Shown piece by piece: positions 1-13,240 of a stretch of DNA of 64,000 nucleotides (position 1 is its first letter; every line of letters begins with the position of its first letter). A program made the translations under genes and the position numbers. Source of the stretch: Schistosoma mansoni (Eukaryota; Platyhelminthes; Trematoda; Strigeidida; Schistosomatidae); contig NW_017386025.1 of the NCBI RefSeq assembly GCF_000237925.1, positions 3,034,215 through 3,098,214 on the forward strand, read 5' to 3'. Under the pieces are notes generated by a model, which ran no database searches, was not told the DNA's origin, and saw only the letters and a program-made list of their open reading frames with translations.

Positions 1-1010
1 CTTAGAATGCTAAAATATGACAAAGTAACAAATGAACTACTCATAAGTACGCAGAACAATTCACATTATTTCTCTCCTATTTTCCTGAACATTTCATTAT
101 TTCATCTAAGTAGACGTTGAATAACAGTTATACAATATATTTTTAGGAATAATCAGTGTAGAAGTTTGTCTATCGCCAGTTCTGTTATGATACAATGTTG
201 TTATTTTGTTCCGAACTTTGTTTAAAGTGGAAAATGAGGTACTTCTGTAAACTTATGGAATAGATGAGGGATTAACGTATTATTCTTAATCTTGCCTTAA
301 ATCTGATTTCGAATTACTTCATTCCATGGTCATTACCATAACAGACAAACAGACCAAACTGATTATCATAAATCAAATGAATGGTGCGAAGAACCCAGCA
401 ATCATAAATTAGTAGAGTGCATGTGAAGTGGAAAAAGATGTCGAGTCCTTCTTCATTTTTAATTGCCGTGTAGCTAAAGTCACGCATTGACGTAAACTAC
501 AAAGCGGGCATAATGCATAAACTTCCTGCATAAATAAAAGCGTTGCAGTCATCAGCCACACAGGTCGGTGAGTATTCTCAAAGCTCTAATGACAGTGTGT
601 AATCAGCGTGTTTAGATATGTCGGACATGTGATAACCATTTCTATTGGCGACGGGTAAAGGTAGTGCAGTAGTATCAAAAGACTGAAGTTAAATAATGTG
701 AACCATTAGGCGTCAACTCAGTGATCTAAAACTGATGTACTGATTTAACAAACTAAAGTTGTCGGAGATTATCTGTAGATTCTTGGGTAAATTATATTGG
801 AGAGTTTCATAATAGGACAAGATTGGTATTTACTGCTTCGTGTTTTTCACTGATGGTCTAGCTAAAGTCAGTCCTTAGTGAACGCTACATAAGTAATAAT
901 ATTATTAATTGATCATGTTAACTCACATATCATAATTATTATCACTGTTTTTACTCTAACGGATTATTTAATTATTTTTCTACTGTAAAATATTCTTCTA
1001 TCTTTTTTAG
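1..1010. other. no gene seen; probable intron or 5' flank
   Basis: AT-rich sequence without an open frame I can support. It ends in a T-rich tract followed by AG at about 1010, which looks like the splice acceptor of the exon that follows. It is therefore probably an intron of the Asn-rich gene, with earlier exons to the left of the window or too short to recognise. Confidence 0.4.
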
Positions 1011-2867
1011 CGTCCAACCCAAATGTACATTGAGTCCTCTGCAGGTTACACCAAAAAACGAGGTGGTCGTAGTCATACAGCTACAGCTTATGGGCCAGAT
1101 AGTATAATGACAGGAACTCATTGGTCTGGAGCCTCATTAAAAAATAAAACCCGCAAAACTCTTGTAAATCAACCACAATCCGTACCACAATTATCAGCAA
1201 TGGCAAATATATCCCAAAAACAACAGCTAGATTTTCGTTCATTGAATGGTTCATTACCATTGACTAATAATCAGTTTCCTTTTCTAAAACGTGACTCATC
1301 ATTTGTTTGTAGCAGTAGTCTAGGACCGAATACTACAGTTACAGAACGTGAATGGGTTGATGATCTACGAAAGAAATCAATTCCAGAAATTCAAACCGCT
1401 CAGACATCCCTTGATCTACTTTATGCACCTCACCCGCTAACTAAAAATATTTTAAACAATAATAATAACACTACTATCAATATTACTACTTCTTCTGGCA
1501 CAACGTTTTCTAATAATAATAATGGTAAAGAAATGTGTTATTCGAATGGACCAAAAGAATCAAGAAGTTTATCAAATGATATAGCATTGCGAATAAAAGA
1601 GAAATTTGATCAACGTGTATCAAAGCATTTATCAAAATCTAAACAAAAAACAAAGTCAAATATATACACTTATACATCACAATATCACTTACTTGCAGTA
1701 TTTCTGGTTAACAAAGGTAATGTAGAAGCATGGTATGCATATGCACCAATGCCAAATCACTACAGTAATCAACAAAATGAATTAGGGCATACTCGTTTAT
1801 TAGAATTAACACAACGTCGATTACGTTTACTTCAACGTTATTATTCTGATTCCAGACAGTATGTTGTACTCTATGTAAATAATAATAATTCTGAACATTA
1901 TTTACCGATGGGATTAGTTAGTGATGTGAATAGTAAGCCGAGTAGAAATAAAAGTCATACCTTATCAATAAATAGAGAATTATTTCAAAGGGATCGATCA
2001 ATTTATCGATTTATCAATTCATTATTACCAAATAATATGAAATTTGTAAATACTACTGGTAATAACAACAGTAGTGATAAACAGACAATTGTAGATAAAA
2101 AAGTTAATAGTACTCTATCCATAAATGATGAGAAGTTAACAAATAAAATAGAAGAAAATCAGCATCAATTGAGACGACAACAACAGCAACAAACGAATAA
2201 TAATCAAACTGAAGAGAAACAGTTCAGTGAAACAGAACAACTAGTCAAAGCAACGAATTCAATAAATCATCGACCGAATCTTTGGACAAGGTTACTTGAA
2301 CATTTTATATCTCATCATCAATCCACTGAAAGTAGTACTATTAGTAGTAATAAAAATAGTTATAAAGATGATGATAATAATAATAACAGTACTATTGTTG
2401 ATCGAGAAAATTGTCCTGACAATACTAATGAAAAATTTGATTTCAAGTGTTATGTAAAATGTTTGCATTTGGACAGCTGTCTAGTCAAACAGTTTAGTAC
2501 TTGTACTGAGAAGGCAGATAAACCTGTAACACCAACGTCGACTACAATTACGATGAATGTTACTAAAATTGTATGTAAAAATAATTTTAATATTGATCAA
2601 TGTAGCGATCACGATGAGAATAATTATCGAAGTATGAAACAGAAGGATTGTCTTACTTCATTTAAAACGAAAACAACAAATGATGATTTATCAAGTGTAC
2701 ACCAAATCTGTACTGATGAAAAGTTATCTGACGTTAGTAAATATTATGCCGACAGTCAACAAAACATTGATATTAAAGAAGATGGTCAAGAAAAATGTGA
2801 AATTAAACAAATCAAAAAATTATCAGATTGTGAGGAAATTTGGTTGCCTAAATTTTACGATTTGTAA
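1011..2867 (+). CDS. Asn-rich protein of unknown function, probable terminal coding exon
   Basis: An open frame of 618 codons runs from a splice-acceptor-like site (T-rich tract then AG at 1009-1010) to TAA at 2865-2867. The first in-frame ATG is at 1023, giving 614 aa, but the frame is open back to the acceptor, so this is more likely a 3' exon than a whole gene. The N-terminal 60 residues are basic and rich in Gly, Ser and Thr. Residues about 200-310 form the only well-ordered-looking part, with a hydrophobic stretch (YHLLAVFLVNKGNVEAWYAY) followed by an Arg/Leu-rich helix-like segment (LLELTQRRLRLLQRYY). The rest is Asn, Gln, Ser and Lys rich with AAT/AAC codon runs. I do not recognise the family. 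A consensus donor (GGTAAGT) lies just after the stop at about 2875, so an alternative splice or a 3' UTR intron is possible. Confidence 0.6.
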   Translation, partial: RPTQMYIESSAGYTKKRGGRSHTATAYGPDSIMTGTHWSGASLKNKTRKTLVNQPQSVPQLSAMANISQKQQLDFRSLNGSLPLTNNQFPFLKRDSSFVCSSSLGPNTTVTEREWVDDLRKKSIPEIQTAQTSLDLLYAPHPLTKNILNNNNNTTINITTSSGTTFSNNNNGKEMCYSNGPKESRSLSNDIALRIKEKFDQRVSKHLSKSKQKTKSNIYTYTSQYHLLAVFLVNKGNVEAWYAYAPMPNHYSNQQNELGHTRLLELTQRRLRLLQRYYSDSRQYVVLYVNNNNSEHYLPMGLVSDVNSKPSRNKSHTLSINRELFQRDRSIYRFINSLLPNNMKFVNTTGNNNSSDKQTIVDKKVNSTLSINDEKLTNKIEENQHQLRRQQQQQTNNNQTEEKQFSETEQLVKATNSINHRPNLWTRLLEHFISHHQSTESSTISSNKNSYKDDDNNNNSTIVDRENCPDNTNEKFDFKCYVKCLHLDSCLVKQFSTCTEKADKPVTPTSTTITMNVTKIVCKNNFNIDQCSDHDENNYRSMKQKDCLTSFKTKTTNDDLSSVHQICTDEKLSDVSKYYADSQQNIDIKEDGQEKCEIKQIKKLSDCEEIWLPKFYDL

Positions 2868-3099
2868 ATTTACTGGTAAGTGTATATAGTAAATGAAAAT
2901 AGTGAGTTATTCATACATTTAACTTTAGTTTAAGAGTAATTTGTTTAATACTTTATAATAAATGGATGAACAGATACCTTTTATCTTACAAAACATATCT
3001 TTTATAAATATCTTATTCTCATATTTTATTAAACACTAAAGAACGTAGACAATACGTTTAACTAATAGATAGACTGTTACTTGAAATGAAATAAAAGGA

Positions 3100-3372
3100 T
3101 GCACGTCCCATTCGAACTGGGACATGTCATATGGGTGTACCCACATCCTTGTGTTGATGTTCACGTCTGAACTGGAACCCACTAAGTTTCTATGCGATTG
3201 CTCAGTGAGTTATCTATTGGGCTGCTTAATTTAGATGGCCACTAACTTGTGAAACGAGTAGGAATTCGTCTTAATTTGTTGTGCCTATTGATGCTCTTGA
3301 GAAAATTATAATCAGTCTCAAATAGGAAGAAATGTGCGTCCTGGATTCTACTGTTAGCCACAATCTGTCTAT
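3100..3372. repeat. decayed tRNA-derived SINE mosaic
   Basis: Two pieces match the SINE family seen at 14845-15316. The piece at about 3100-3230 is in minus orientation and carries the reverse complement of a B box-like motif and tRNA-like arm. The piece at about 3326-3372 is in plus orientation (the tract reading AAATAGGA through TAGCCACAA). They appear to be a rearranged or doubly inserted, strongly diverged copy. Confidence 0.45.
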
Positions 3373-4490
3373 TCTATAAAATTCATAGCATAATGGCTAT
3401 ATCTGCCCGATCCACACAAAACGATTCGATTGCTAACAAATCATGAATATGAACGAGATAATTCAAACCATAACAAACTAAAAGTTTCTTTTCAGAAACA
3501 TGTGTTACACCAAACGCTAACTTGAAATGAAGCTATAAACGTAAAACTAGCTTCAACTCATGAGTTTATAATTGAACCAGTCATTTCTAAACACCTACTT
3601 GTGATAGAATCCCTAGCGGTAAAAAGACTTAACGAAATAGCGGCGTTATTGAGAGGTATATAAATAAGATAAAACGACTTCCCGATACCCTCTCATTTTC
3701 AATGATCACTGTGATAACACTCCTAGCGTCGAATTTCACAGATCTGCACAAGTTTCTTATATTAGTGGCAACCATGTGCTCCTTACGGATTGATTTCGAG
3801 AATTCTTGGAGTTTCGATGAGAAGCCATTGCCGATAAAGCACAGCTATGTCCGGCATAGGACGTGTAATTTGTGGTATTTGCGCAACGACCCTCGAAATA
3901 AGAACTACTGGTCTAAAACTGACGCGTCTCCTAAAAGCCCTAAAGGTTCTGGGTCTAGTCTCTGTGAGGGTCCTCACTGCCCACTACTGAGAAGTCACAT
4001 ACGAGATCGGAAGTTACTCAATTATCCCGATTGCCAAGTTAAAGTCATTCGATGGCATAAACTGAAAGATCTTCGCAACTCTTCGTTATATTTGGTGGTT
4101 ATCGTTTGCTTAGAAGTTTACCAGATAGTTGATAAAAAATTGTAGGATGAAAAGCAATAGATTCTCTGTGTGCAGAGCAGATAATTTTTGTTCTTAGTTT
4201 GATTAACTGCTTTCTATTAAAAGAAATGAACACATACAAGAAACGTTTGTCCTTCTGTTCTGCTTGAAATCATTATTAATCAATATTTTTTTCCCTATAC
4301 CTATATCATTTCTCCTCTTTGATTAATTTCAAATGATCATGTTTAGATATATAAAAATAACATCAGATATTTTCTCACTAAAAAATATTACTCAATTCGT
4401 GAAATGTTTTTGTAATTATATTTGGCAATCAAACTATGCCTAGATCTGAGAACTACCGACCTAATCAAAAATACTCGCTAACAAATAACA
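3373..4490. other. intergenic, one unexplained open frame
   Basis: A 147-codon open frame lies at 3702-4145 (+) with an antisense frame overlapping it. It is less AT-rich than its surroundings, but I see no domain and no clear splice context. It could be a relic of a mobile element. I do not support it as a gene. Confidence 0.3.
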
Positions 4491-4497
4491 CCGTTGC

Positions 4498-4700
4498 ATG
4501 CCGGCTCAGTGGTCTATCGGTTAAGGGCTCTGGCTCGAGACTGGTAGGTCCTGGGTTCGAATCTCGCGGGTACGGGATCGTGGATGCGCACTGCCGCTGA
4601 GGAGTCCCACAATAGGACGAAACGGCCGTCCAGTGCTTACAGGTTTTCGATGGTGGTCTAGCTTCAATTGACTCATGATTTCAACTGTGAAAATAAGCTT
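4498..4700 (+). mobile_element. Sm-alpha-like tRNA-derived SINE
   Basis: The 5' part reads like a tRNA gene with an A box (GGCTCAGTGGTCTATCGGTT) and a B box (GGGTTCGAATC). It is followed by the family body, including GAGGAGTCCCACAATAGGAC and a 3' part ending near TTGACTCATGATTTCAAC. This is the best-preserved copy of this SINE in the window. Such elements are transcribed by RNA polymerase III and mobilised by LINE proteins, known for this repeat class in schistosomes. Confidence 0.8.
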
Positions 4701-6280
4701 TTGTTAACAATAAATCATTTACAAGTTGATGAATTTAAATGTCAGTGATACTGGAAGACTATTTCATCGAAATATCACTTATAATCATTCTTTATTGGTG
4801 TGTAATATTCAATTTTATAAACATCCTCATTGATCGGAGATCTGTTATTTCCTTGATGATATTATCCATTTATTAAATGGCAAAGTAAAACTGACGTGTA
4901 TATAGCTTTAACAAACTTCATACTCATAATTTTATTTCTCCTTCCTTTATCCCAGTACTTTCTTTTTTTCTATGTTCTCAACAGATCTCATCGATTAGAT
5001 TTTCAAACATGAGGAATTCACAAGACAGTGAAAGACGATCAGATCGGTTGAGAAAGAAATCCTAATCAAATGTCATTGCCTTCTTTAATAAAGTCATGAT
5101 TAATTGATAAACAATAAACAACAATAGTAATTGAAATCTTTTTTACAAGTCACTATTTTCACTGACACTAGTACATATATTTCAATAAAAATTACTTTGA
5201 TACTAATGCTCAAATATTGTGAATAAAAGTCCATATTTCTGAACTACAAGAATTTCTTGTTTATTGTATGACAATCTTCTATAATTTGATTACCTAAATG
5301 AAAACTGGTAAATAGAATATCCATCTATGCAAATTTGTATCCAATTTTGGAAAGAAAAGAATTTATGTCGTGTAGAAAGATAACACAATAAATTTGAATC
5401 ATCAGTCTGAAGGTGGGTTTTTAATGAGATGTGGTAATTGAGGTTCAGCCCACTAGGATAGATGTTATCGATGATACTGAACAGTGGTACCACAATATGA
5501 TGAAACGATGTGACATACAGATCCTTGTCTTCTGACTTGGTGGGACTATAGGGATATACTACTGAAGGGATTAAAACTAGGGTGAGACACATGCTCACTA
5601 GTTTTCAAGTTAGGATAAGTGTTACGTAAATTATCTTCGAATTGAACAATCTTGACAGGCAGCCTAACCTAATATAAACAATGGAACTACAAACAAATGC
5701 AATATCCAACATAGCTCTTTAATTGTTCTAATACTAGTATAGGTGAATGCTGAGTAGTTAAATCTTACACAACAGAAGACGACTCAATTTGCAAATACTT
5801 TTTAATAATACGCGAAAAGGCTTTCAAAGACAATTGTGCAAGATGTTTACAGCGACTAGAATCAATAATAGCATCAACTGAGGGATTTTCTTAGTTTTCA
5901 ATTTTTCTTCTCAATCAGTTATGTTTAGTTATTAGTATATTTGAACTGTGATTAGTGGTGAAATTCTAAGTACATGTTTCCTACTACTTAGGGCTTGTTA
6001 GTTGAACGTACTAAGATTTCACTGCTACTGTTCACACTGAGACTTGAACTGATTATCTATAGTTTCTGACACTAACATTTAATTGCCCAACGTATTAATC
6101 TGAGATTTGGAAATAATCTTACAACAAATCACAAGTAGTCATTTTGTGTAGAACAGGATATGTTTTACTGTGTTGAATTTTTATTTTATAGTATTGTTTT
6201 CAACTTGCTAAATTGTACGTAAGATGAGAAAATAAACAAACTGAAATGCTACCGACGGGAGTCTGAAAAAATTGTTCAGA
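4701..6280. other. intergenic, nothing supported
   Basis: AT-rich sequence with short spurious open frames only (for example a 102-codon minus-strand frame at 5290-5598). No coding motif, RNA gene or clear repeat was recognised. Confidence 0.4.
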
Positions 6281-6284
6281 TGGA

Positions 6285-6425
6285 TAGCCACTAGCCGTGA
6301 GACCTGAAGGTCATGGACTCAATATTTGGCTGGGTAGTGGGTCAACATTGATGATAAGTCCCATACTGAGGCAAAACATTGATCTAGTGTTTCTTGGTTT
6401 TTGATGTGTGGTAGTGAGAGTAAAA
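6285..6425 (+). repeat. decayed SINE copy
   Basis: The tract contains GGATAGCCACTAGCCGTGAGACC, then a tRNA-like half with a degraded B box (GGACTCAATATTTG) and a body similar to the Sm-alpha-like repeat (AAGTCCCATACTGAGG... then CTAGTGTTTCTTGGTTTTTG). It is an old, diverged insertion. Confidence 0.4.
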
Positions 6426-7981
6426 TATGATTGGTCACTGAGAGTGGACAAACGGGCACTTAGCCTACTGACTGTTAAATAAGTGATTCCATTTCCTCAT
6501 TGATTTTCATGACGGACTCACCGAATACGACTGCCTGTAACTGTGTTGAATAAAGAACTATCTAGTGTTAATATGGTTAATTATTCTGGGTCGTGGATCC
6601 TGGATGTGATATAACGCAACTAGTCTTATTATCGTAGTATACTTGAGCGAGAAAAAGTTCGTTGTATTAGTCTTCAGTGGTTGTTTGATTAGTCCTTGAC
6701 TTATATAATAAAGTGAAAATGACTCAGTCATATAATCTAAGTGCTTTTTGAAGTACTTCGGCAGACATTAGCCTTTCTTATAAAATTTTATTCCATTGGT
6801 TAGCAAAGTGATTTTAACTATGTTATAACTATATAGATTATAAATAATTATTACAAAGTACGAAGGTATTCCACTTACTGTTCAGTGTATGTTTGATAGA
6901 TAACAATTCTTAATTTCATATCATTACATAATACATCTTTGAGAGAAATGCAAATAAATAGGTTAGTACTTCATCACGACTACGTAGTTAATTACATTAC
7001 TCTGAAAATAACTACAAACACCTTAAATAAAAAATGTAGAAATTCATATCTAGATCCATTCATCAAGAGGCTGACATCATACAGTAAATAAAAAAAACAA
7101 AACATGAAGAAAATGTTATCGATAAATTCTTGATAAGTGGTGGTTAAATTTTCGAATCTCTTGACTTTTCATCAAATCGAATACACATTTTAAACCCGGT
7201 TCATTTAAACCATTTAACATAATCAATGACTTCATGGACTGAAATCACTGTGTTGATGAGTACAGGGTTAAACTGTTTGTATTATTCAAAATTATGCTTC
7301 TTTTTATTCATAATACCGTTCTAACAAGAATAGTAATGTTGTTTTTAGCATATGGTGTTGAAATGTAGCTTGTATGAATAAAATATCACGTAGAATGAAT
7401 GAAAATAAATCGACGATGGTTAATGTTTGAATAATTCTACCTTTTCTTAAAAATTACTATTCAACAGAGAATAAAATCACTGACATTTGAACTTGGAATG
7501 TTTGATCATTGATATTAGTGAGATAGCTTTTGGATAATTGATTAAAACTATAAAACGGTTGAATAATTTATCAAAAAACAAGACTGATAATGAACAAGTA
7601 ACAGAAAGTCTTTTTTTACTGATATATTTTTCTTTATAAAACTGTACAAAACGGTGGTTCACCGCATTATGAAGACTGAGGATTTAAGGAAAGAGCACTT
7701 TTTTATACATACAGGATTTGTATCAGTCAGTTGAATGGTACTAAATGACCACAATATGTTTACGTTGATGTATATCCCGAAATTGTATAAAAACTGAGAA
7801 ATGACGTTTAAATAACAAAAGTAATTTGTCCATCTGTAAGCAGTAAAACTTTTTACACATACACAAATGGATACAATGAATACAATCTAATACAAAAATA
7901 CACTAATGTGTATTGCATATATTGTACAAGATGCAACAAAAACTGAGACAAAACAATTAAAGATATAATTTTACTTAGCGT
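6426..7981. other. intergenic region between two convergent genes
   Basis: AT-rich DNA downstream of both the Asn-rich exon and symplekin. It should hold the 3' UTR and poly(A) site of the symplekin transcript immediately left of 7982. No further gene was recognised; the 61-codon frame at 7477-7662 has no support. Confidence 0.4.
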
Positions 7982-10900
7982 TTATTCAATTCCCGTTGAA
8001 TCATTCGAAGATTGTTCTTTCCGTTGTTGTTGATGTTTTCTTTCAGCTTTTAATTGTCTATATTTAATTGCTTCCTCTTCTAAACGTTTCTAAATATCAG
8101 AAGTGATTAAGAAGAATAGTCATTATCGAATCAAGAGAAGTATATTGATGAAACGTGAATATAAAATAGAACTAGAACAGAATACAATTACCAATACGGA
8201 GTAGGACAAGCATGATATTGATCACTAATCAATGTAAAAATCTCAGTTCCACGATAGGTCAGCGCTGGCCAAAATAATCTGATGATAACGTCTCCGATTG
8301 CAAAGGAAGGTGAAACGAGTTTAAACGCCACAGGGAGTATCAGTGCACTAAAGATTGCAAGTATTCCTCAATGACAAGTTCCAACTAATACGAAACCTAG
8401 GTACAATATTGTTTTCATTACCACATGACACCAAAATTTACAAGTCAAGACTCCGCACTTAGAACTTTAATAAATCCCTTGCAAAGTTAGTTACTCGCAA
8501 TAAAATGATTACTATGAGGCAATTCACTTACAATCAACGTAAGACATGGTACAGAAACACGTTAGCCTAGTTTGCTATTATCACACAATAAGACGAAATT
8601 AACAAGAAATTATAAGGGGAGCAATTTCGTGACTATGTTTTACAATATGACAGTGACTTTCATCACAAACTGGCATAAACCGGAAACTTATTCGGAATTA
8701 GATAGTACTGAACAGCTGTTTTGTCAAAGTGTATGATAGAGTGAGCGAAACCAGACATAAAGTGTCTATGTTCACAAGTAGTCGCAAGGTGAGAGATGAA
8801 AAACGAGGGACACTATTGAACTATTGCACTTTGTCAAGGTCTTAGCTTATATATATATACATATATAATTTGTGTACAATACTATCCGGTTGCCAATCAC
8901 AGCTACTTGTTCATTTCCAGTCCTCTTATTCGCGTAAATATTCGCGCTCGCGTATAATTCTTTATCTAAATCAAACAACCTCAGAACATAACAGCGCACA
9001 AATACGGATTCAGGACCTTTACGATTATATGGAAGATATCAGGAAAACAAATGAACAGACATACCGGTTTACGAACCTCAAAAGCCATAAACAGACCGAC
9101 GAGTAAATGGTAGGTCACATTTATTATATATAACCATATATAATGGAAGGGGTTTACTAAGAGGACGTCACGGTTGAGTGAAACGATGATTTTAAGTTTT
9201 TCCTCTCAACCCATAATTATAAAACATATAACAACAGATATACACATCACATGAAATGAAAACTTATTTTCACGGACCTCAGGGTGTAATGAACACAAGT
9301 GACGTTTCAAGAAGTAGCTTAGTACTAATGTTTGTTCCTTTCGTGTCTCATAAGTACAAAAACACATTCACTTATAAAAACAAACTATAAGAGAAGTAAA
9401 AAATAAGTTGAGTTTACTTAAAATTTAAAGAAAACAATTTTGCTAATGAAAATCAACGCATGATCATCACTTGTAGACAAAATGTTTACTCGAAGATCAT
9501 ATATGAATGAGTTGAACATAAAAACAGATTGATTTACCCTATCCGCTTCCAATTTGTTTACATTAACTGGGCGTTTCGGTCGACTGCTACTAGAAGTCGT
9601 CGTAACTGAAAAAGATTTAGAAGTTTCATGATTTCCTTCATCAGCAAGTATATTGAATTGCTTATTATTCAAGTCTTCAGAGGTTGGCCTAACTTCACCA
9701 AGTTCAGTATCATGCCAACGCTTCAAACTAGTTACAGAGTCAATACGAGAAGCAGGAAGTATAGGTGGCTCACCATCATCATCATAACAATAGCCTTTGT
9801 TCATATGGTTATCATCATATGGAGCAGTAATGTCATTATTATCATCGCCGCCATCAGATTTTCCAGTACAGCCAAACTGACGGGTCTGTGGTGATGATGA
9901 ATAAGTTGCATTACGTTCAGTAATTGGATCTATGATAATTAAACAATGTAGTATAGTCAGAAGGGGTTTTGTAGTATATGTAGTATAGAAAGCAAATAGT
10001 CAGTACGGAACAGAATATAAGTTAAACACATAGATAACTTTTAAAATCCTAACTGACTGTCATTCATCATTTTTATTGTGGAGTGGTTAGTTATTTCTTT
10101 AAGTGTTTCACCTTCAGTCACAAAGTCCCAGGTTCGAACCACGTGCTCCATCTACTTCAGTTTAGATAATCAGAAAGTATCATCACCCCTCATACTTAGT
10201 GAATGAGTTCATTTAATTGTCAATCATTTTTATCTGTGAAATCTTTCAATCAGTTCTATTAATACAATATTTTTTCGATCAGAACAATATACATATTTGA
10301 AGCATCAATTCCAAAGTCAACAGCTCTCACCTTTCGAAAAGACAAACAAGGACAAAAATATACACAGCTGTGTTTTTTTTTGAACTTTTTAATATTAGGT
10401 GTCTAGGAAGGTTATGAACTCCTCAAAAAGTAAGTAAATACATCATGTGACTACAATAATTGATGAGTTGGAAATATTTAAAGCAAAAAAATATATTTTA
10501 TAATATTCGTACGGCTTAAAAATATGTGACCCAGAGGTTCTACAGTAAGCTGTCAAGATTATGACACTTAGATTAGTACTAATCAATAGAAAGATCTATC
10601 TTAAACATTAAATAACTTGACTTTCAATGAAGTAATTTAATTAAAAAACTGAAGCAAATTTATCTGTAAATGTTATTAAGATATTAGTTTGTTAGAAAAA
10701 AAATGTCCTGAAGAAGAGTACAACAAAACAGTGATCAATAAAACACAGAAAATCTAAATTGTATACTCATTATACACCTGAAATATATTACGAAAGCTAA
10801 TAAATACCGTTTGGAAATGGCTATATTACAAATTGACTTGAACTACTGATCCATGAGAAAGAAAATTTCAGATTAAAGCCGTTGATTCATACTGTCACAT

Positions 10901-11250
10901 GGTCTGAATAATTATCATTAAACGATCTAGTATACCGTTGAAACAATCATCACAAATCATTTAATAATTTTTCGGCTTTATATTCTTAAGATGAGTAAAA
11001 GTGTAAATAAAGAGTTGAAATTGAGCAAAACCCAGTGAAAAACTGTCACAACTTAATAATTAATATCACGCCTTTGTTCAGTTTGTTAGACATGATCGTG
11101 TTCCTGGAATGTATGTTAAAGAGAAATGTATCCCAAAAGTTTATCAACATCTTAAAGACTCTCAACACAAACATTCCAGATTGATTGAGAGCACACAACA
11201 ATCCGTTATATCCGGACGAAGAATAAATGAATGGTAACTGCTAGGATTTT

Positions 11251-11305
<55 letters not shown>

Positions 11306-13240
11306 TATAGCGGAGGCTGATATTGGTGTTCTGGATTAAAAAGGATGGGTTAGGCGAGAAGCTACTATCTCAGAGGGTCAATAAGAACTGAGAGTTGACT
11401 CCAGGCTTCTCGTACTGGTTTGTAAGTCACTGGTTTGGCACAGTACCAAGGTTATATAAGTCGGTGTTCCTAATTGGCGATTTAGTCAAGTGATATATCG
11501 ACAGGCCATAAGGACATAACACCATCTCCCACCATTGTTTCATTCCGGCAATGGAGTTAGGTACAACTGATCGATCTGACAATCCCTCTTCGATTTTTCT
11601 ATAAATGACGTTCTGCAAACAGCTCTGTAGAAAGTAGGCAGTGATGATTTTATGGATCTATTTCCTAGAGAAAAAATTTCCGACCATGAGTATGCAGATG
11701 TTATTGTCTGAATAGTGGAATGATACATAAGATATTAGCATAACAACTGACCGGTTGGAAATTAATATCCGCAAGTATGCCAAATACTTTGCTTATCCGT
11801 AAGACTGGCAAGATGATACTCGACGGCTCTCTGTGTTCTATAATCGCTATATTCAATAAATACACCATGTAAGTAATGCCAAATTTTGGCACTGACTTGT
11901 ACATGTTTTACGAATGTCGTTTGAACGATTTCCACTTTGTGGATTATTAGTTAAAACTGGGACTGGGTGGAGAAAGCGAAGAGGAAGTCATCTGTCTGAT
12001 GTCTTGTCTTATCAAAACTTCTGGGTTCTAATTCAATAATAATTATTTGCAATATTGCAACTCATAGCAACGACAGACTAGGTATTGTTTTGACATTCCT
12101 GTAATTTAATAGAGAGGGTAGGACAATTGTATTGGTTGTTGATTTGTCCTTCATCAGCATAAATCTATTTTGATTATCTCACTCATTCGCTTGGTTCCAT
12201 CAATTAACCATAGTTTTGTGGAATCCTATGGAATTCAGCTAGGAGAAATTCAGAAAGTATTTCTATAAAACAACCGCATCTACTTTGCCCTTCAAAATTT
12301 TCACTGGTAATTACATAGTGCTTGATAATGTTTATTACAAGAATTCACCCTTCAGATTTATTGTTAGTTTATAATCTGATTGAAGTGTCGTAATGCAATG
12401 TTTCACAAATTATAACAGCTTAATGACGTTTAGGATAACTACTGATGAAATAATACTCTGGAAGAAATTCGACTGGTCATAATAATAATAATAATAATAA
12501 TAATAAGACTGACCTGAATTTTCTTCAAAATCTAATGGATCATTTTCCATCTCTTGTAATAGCAGAGATGGTTTCGATTTAAAATGTTTACTTAACTGTT
12601 GTGATACGTCCATAGTGATTTGTGGAGGTGAATGATTCATTACATCATATTCATCTAACGAATTTGTATGTGATTGTTGTTGTTGACAATCAGCTTCAAA
12701 CAAATCTTCCATAGTTGGATCCATATCACTATCATCGGGTATATCAGGTTTAGTTTCAATTATACTAGGAATTGACGATACATTTTTTTGCTGAACTGAT
12801 GGTTCTGATAATGATGGTAATACAGAAGAAGACGAAGATTGAAGTAATGATGAATGAAGATTTGATTGACTAGAAATAGAATTAAACGAACCTATTGGTT
12901 GTATAGAATGAGATGTAAATGAATGAATCTGAAATTGATTATCAATTACAGTGGAAACTGTTGATTCTCTGGATGATGTCATCATGTTAGAAGTTTGTTG
13001 CTGTTGAGCAAACATTGCAGCAGCCATAAATGGTGTATCAAAGTGAGGTATTTCATCACGTGTTGGTGTACCAGGACCAGATGAAGCAGGACTATTATTT
13101 GTCGATAGTATAATTTTACCTTGTTCTTGTGTTTCTAAATCACTATTAGTTTTATTAGGATGAACTTCAGGTGTTGGTAAACGAGGAGGAGTGGGAACAT
13201 GTTCTAAGACTTCAACAATAGCTTTAGATATATGAATACG
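7982..13240 (-). CDS. SYMPK: symplekin C-terminal tail exons, partly lineage-specific
   Basis: The exon 13240-12514 begins with the conserved [19 protein letters not shown] and then becomes Ser/Gln/Asp rich. It ends at a good donor (CAG|GTCAGT). Joining in phase 1 to 9929-9538 gives a Ser/Asp-rich segment, and joining in phase 0 to 8089-7982 gives a basic, probably coiled-coil tail ([20 protein letters not shown]) ending in GIE and TAA. The joins are seen only as consistent splice sites and phases. I know no symplekin homologue for the last two exons. If the donor at 12513 is not used the frame would instead stop at 12410. The last two exons could alternatively belong to a separate small gene. 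Confidence 0.6.

Noticed and set aside
9628-9894. 88-codon plus-strand frame with hydrophobic, Ile-rich product
   Set aside because: It is the antisense shadow of the 9929-9538 exon; the ATC runs are the complement of Asp codons.
10076-10151. Functional tRNA gene
   Set aside because: B box and terminal stem are good, but the anticodon arm cannot be folded convincingly and the site is in an intron among SINEs.
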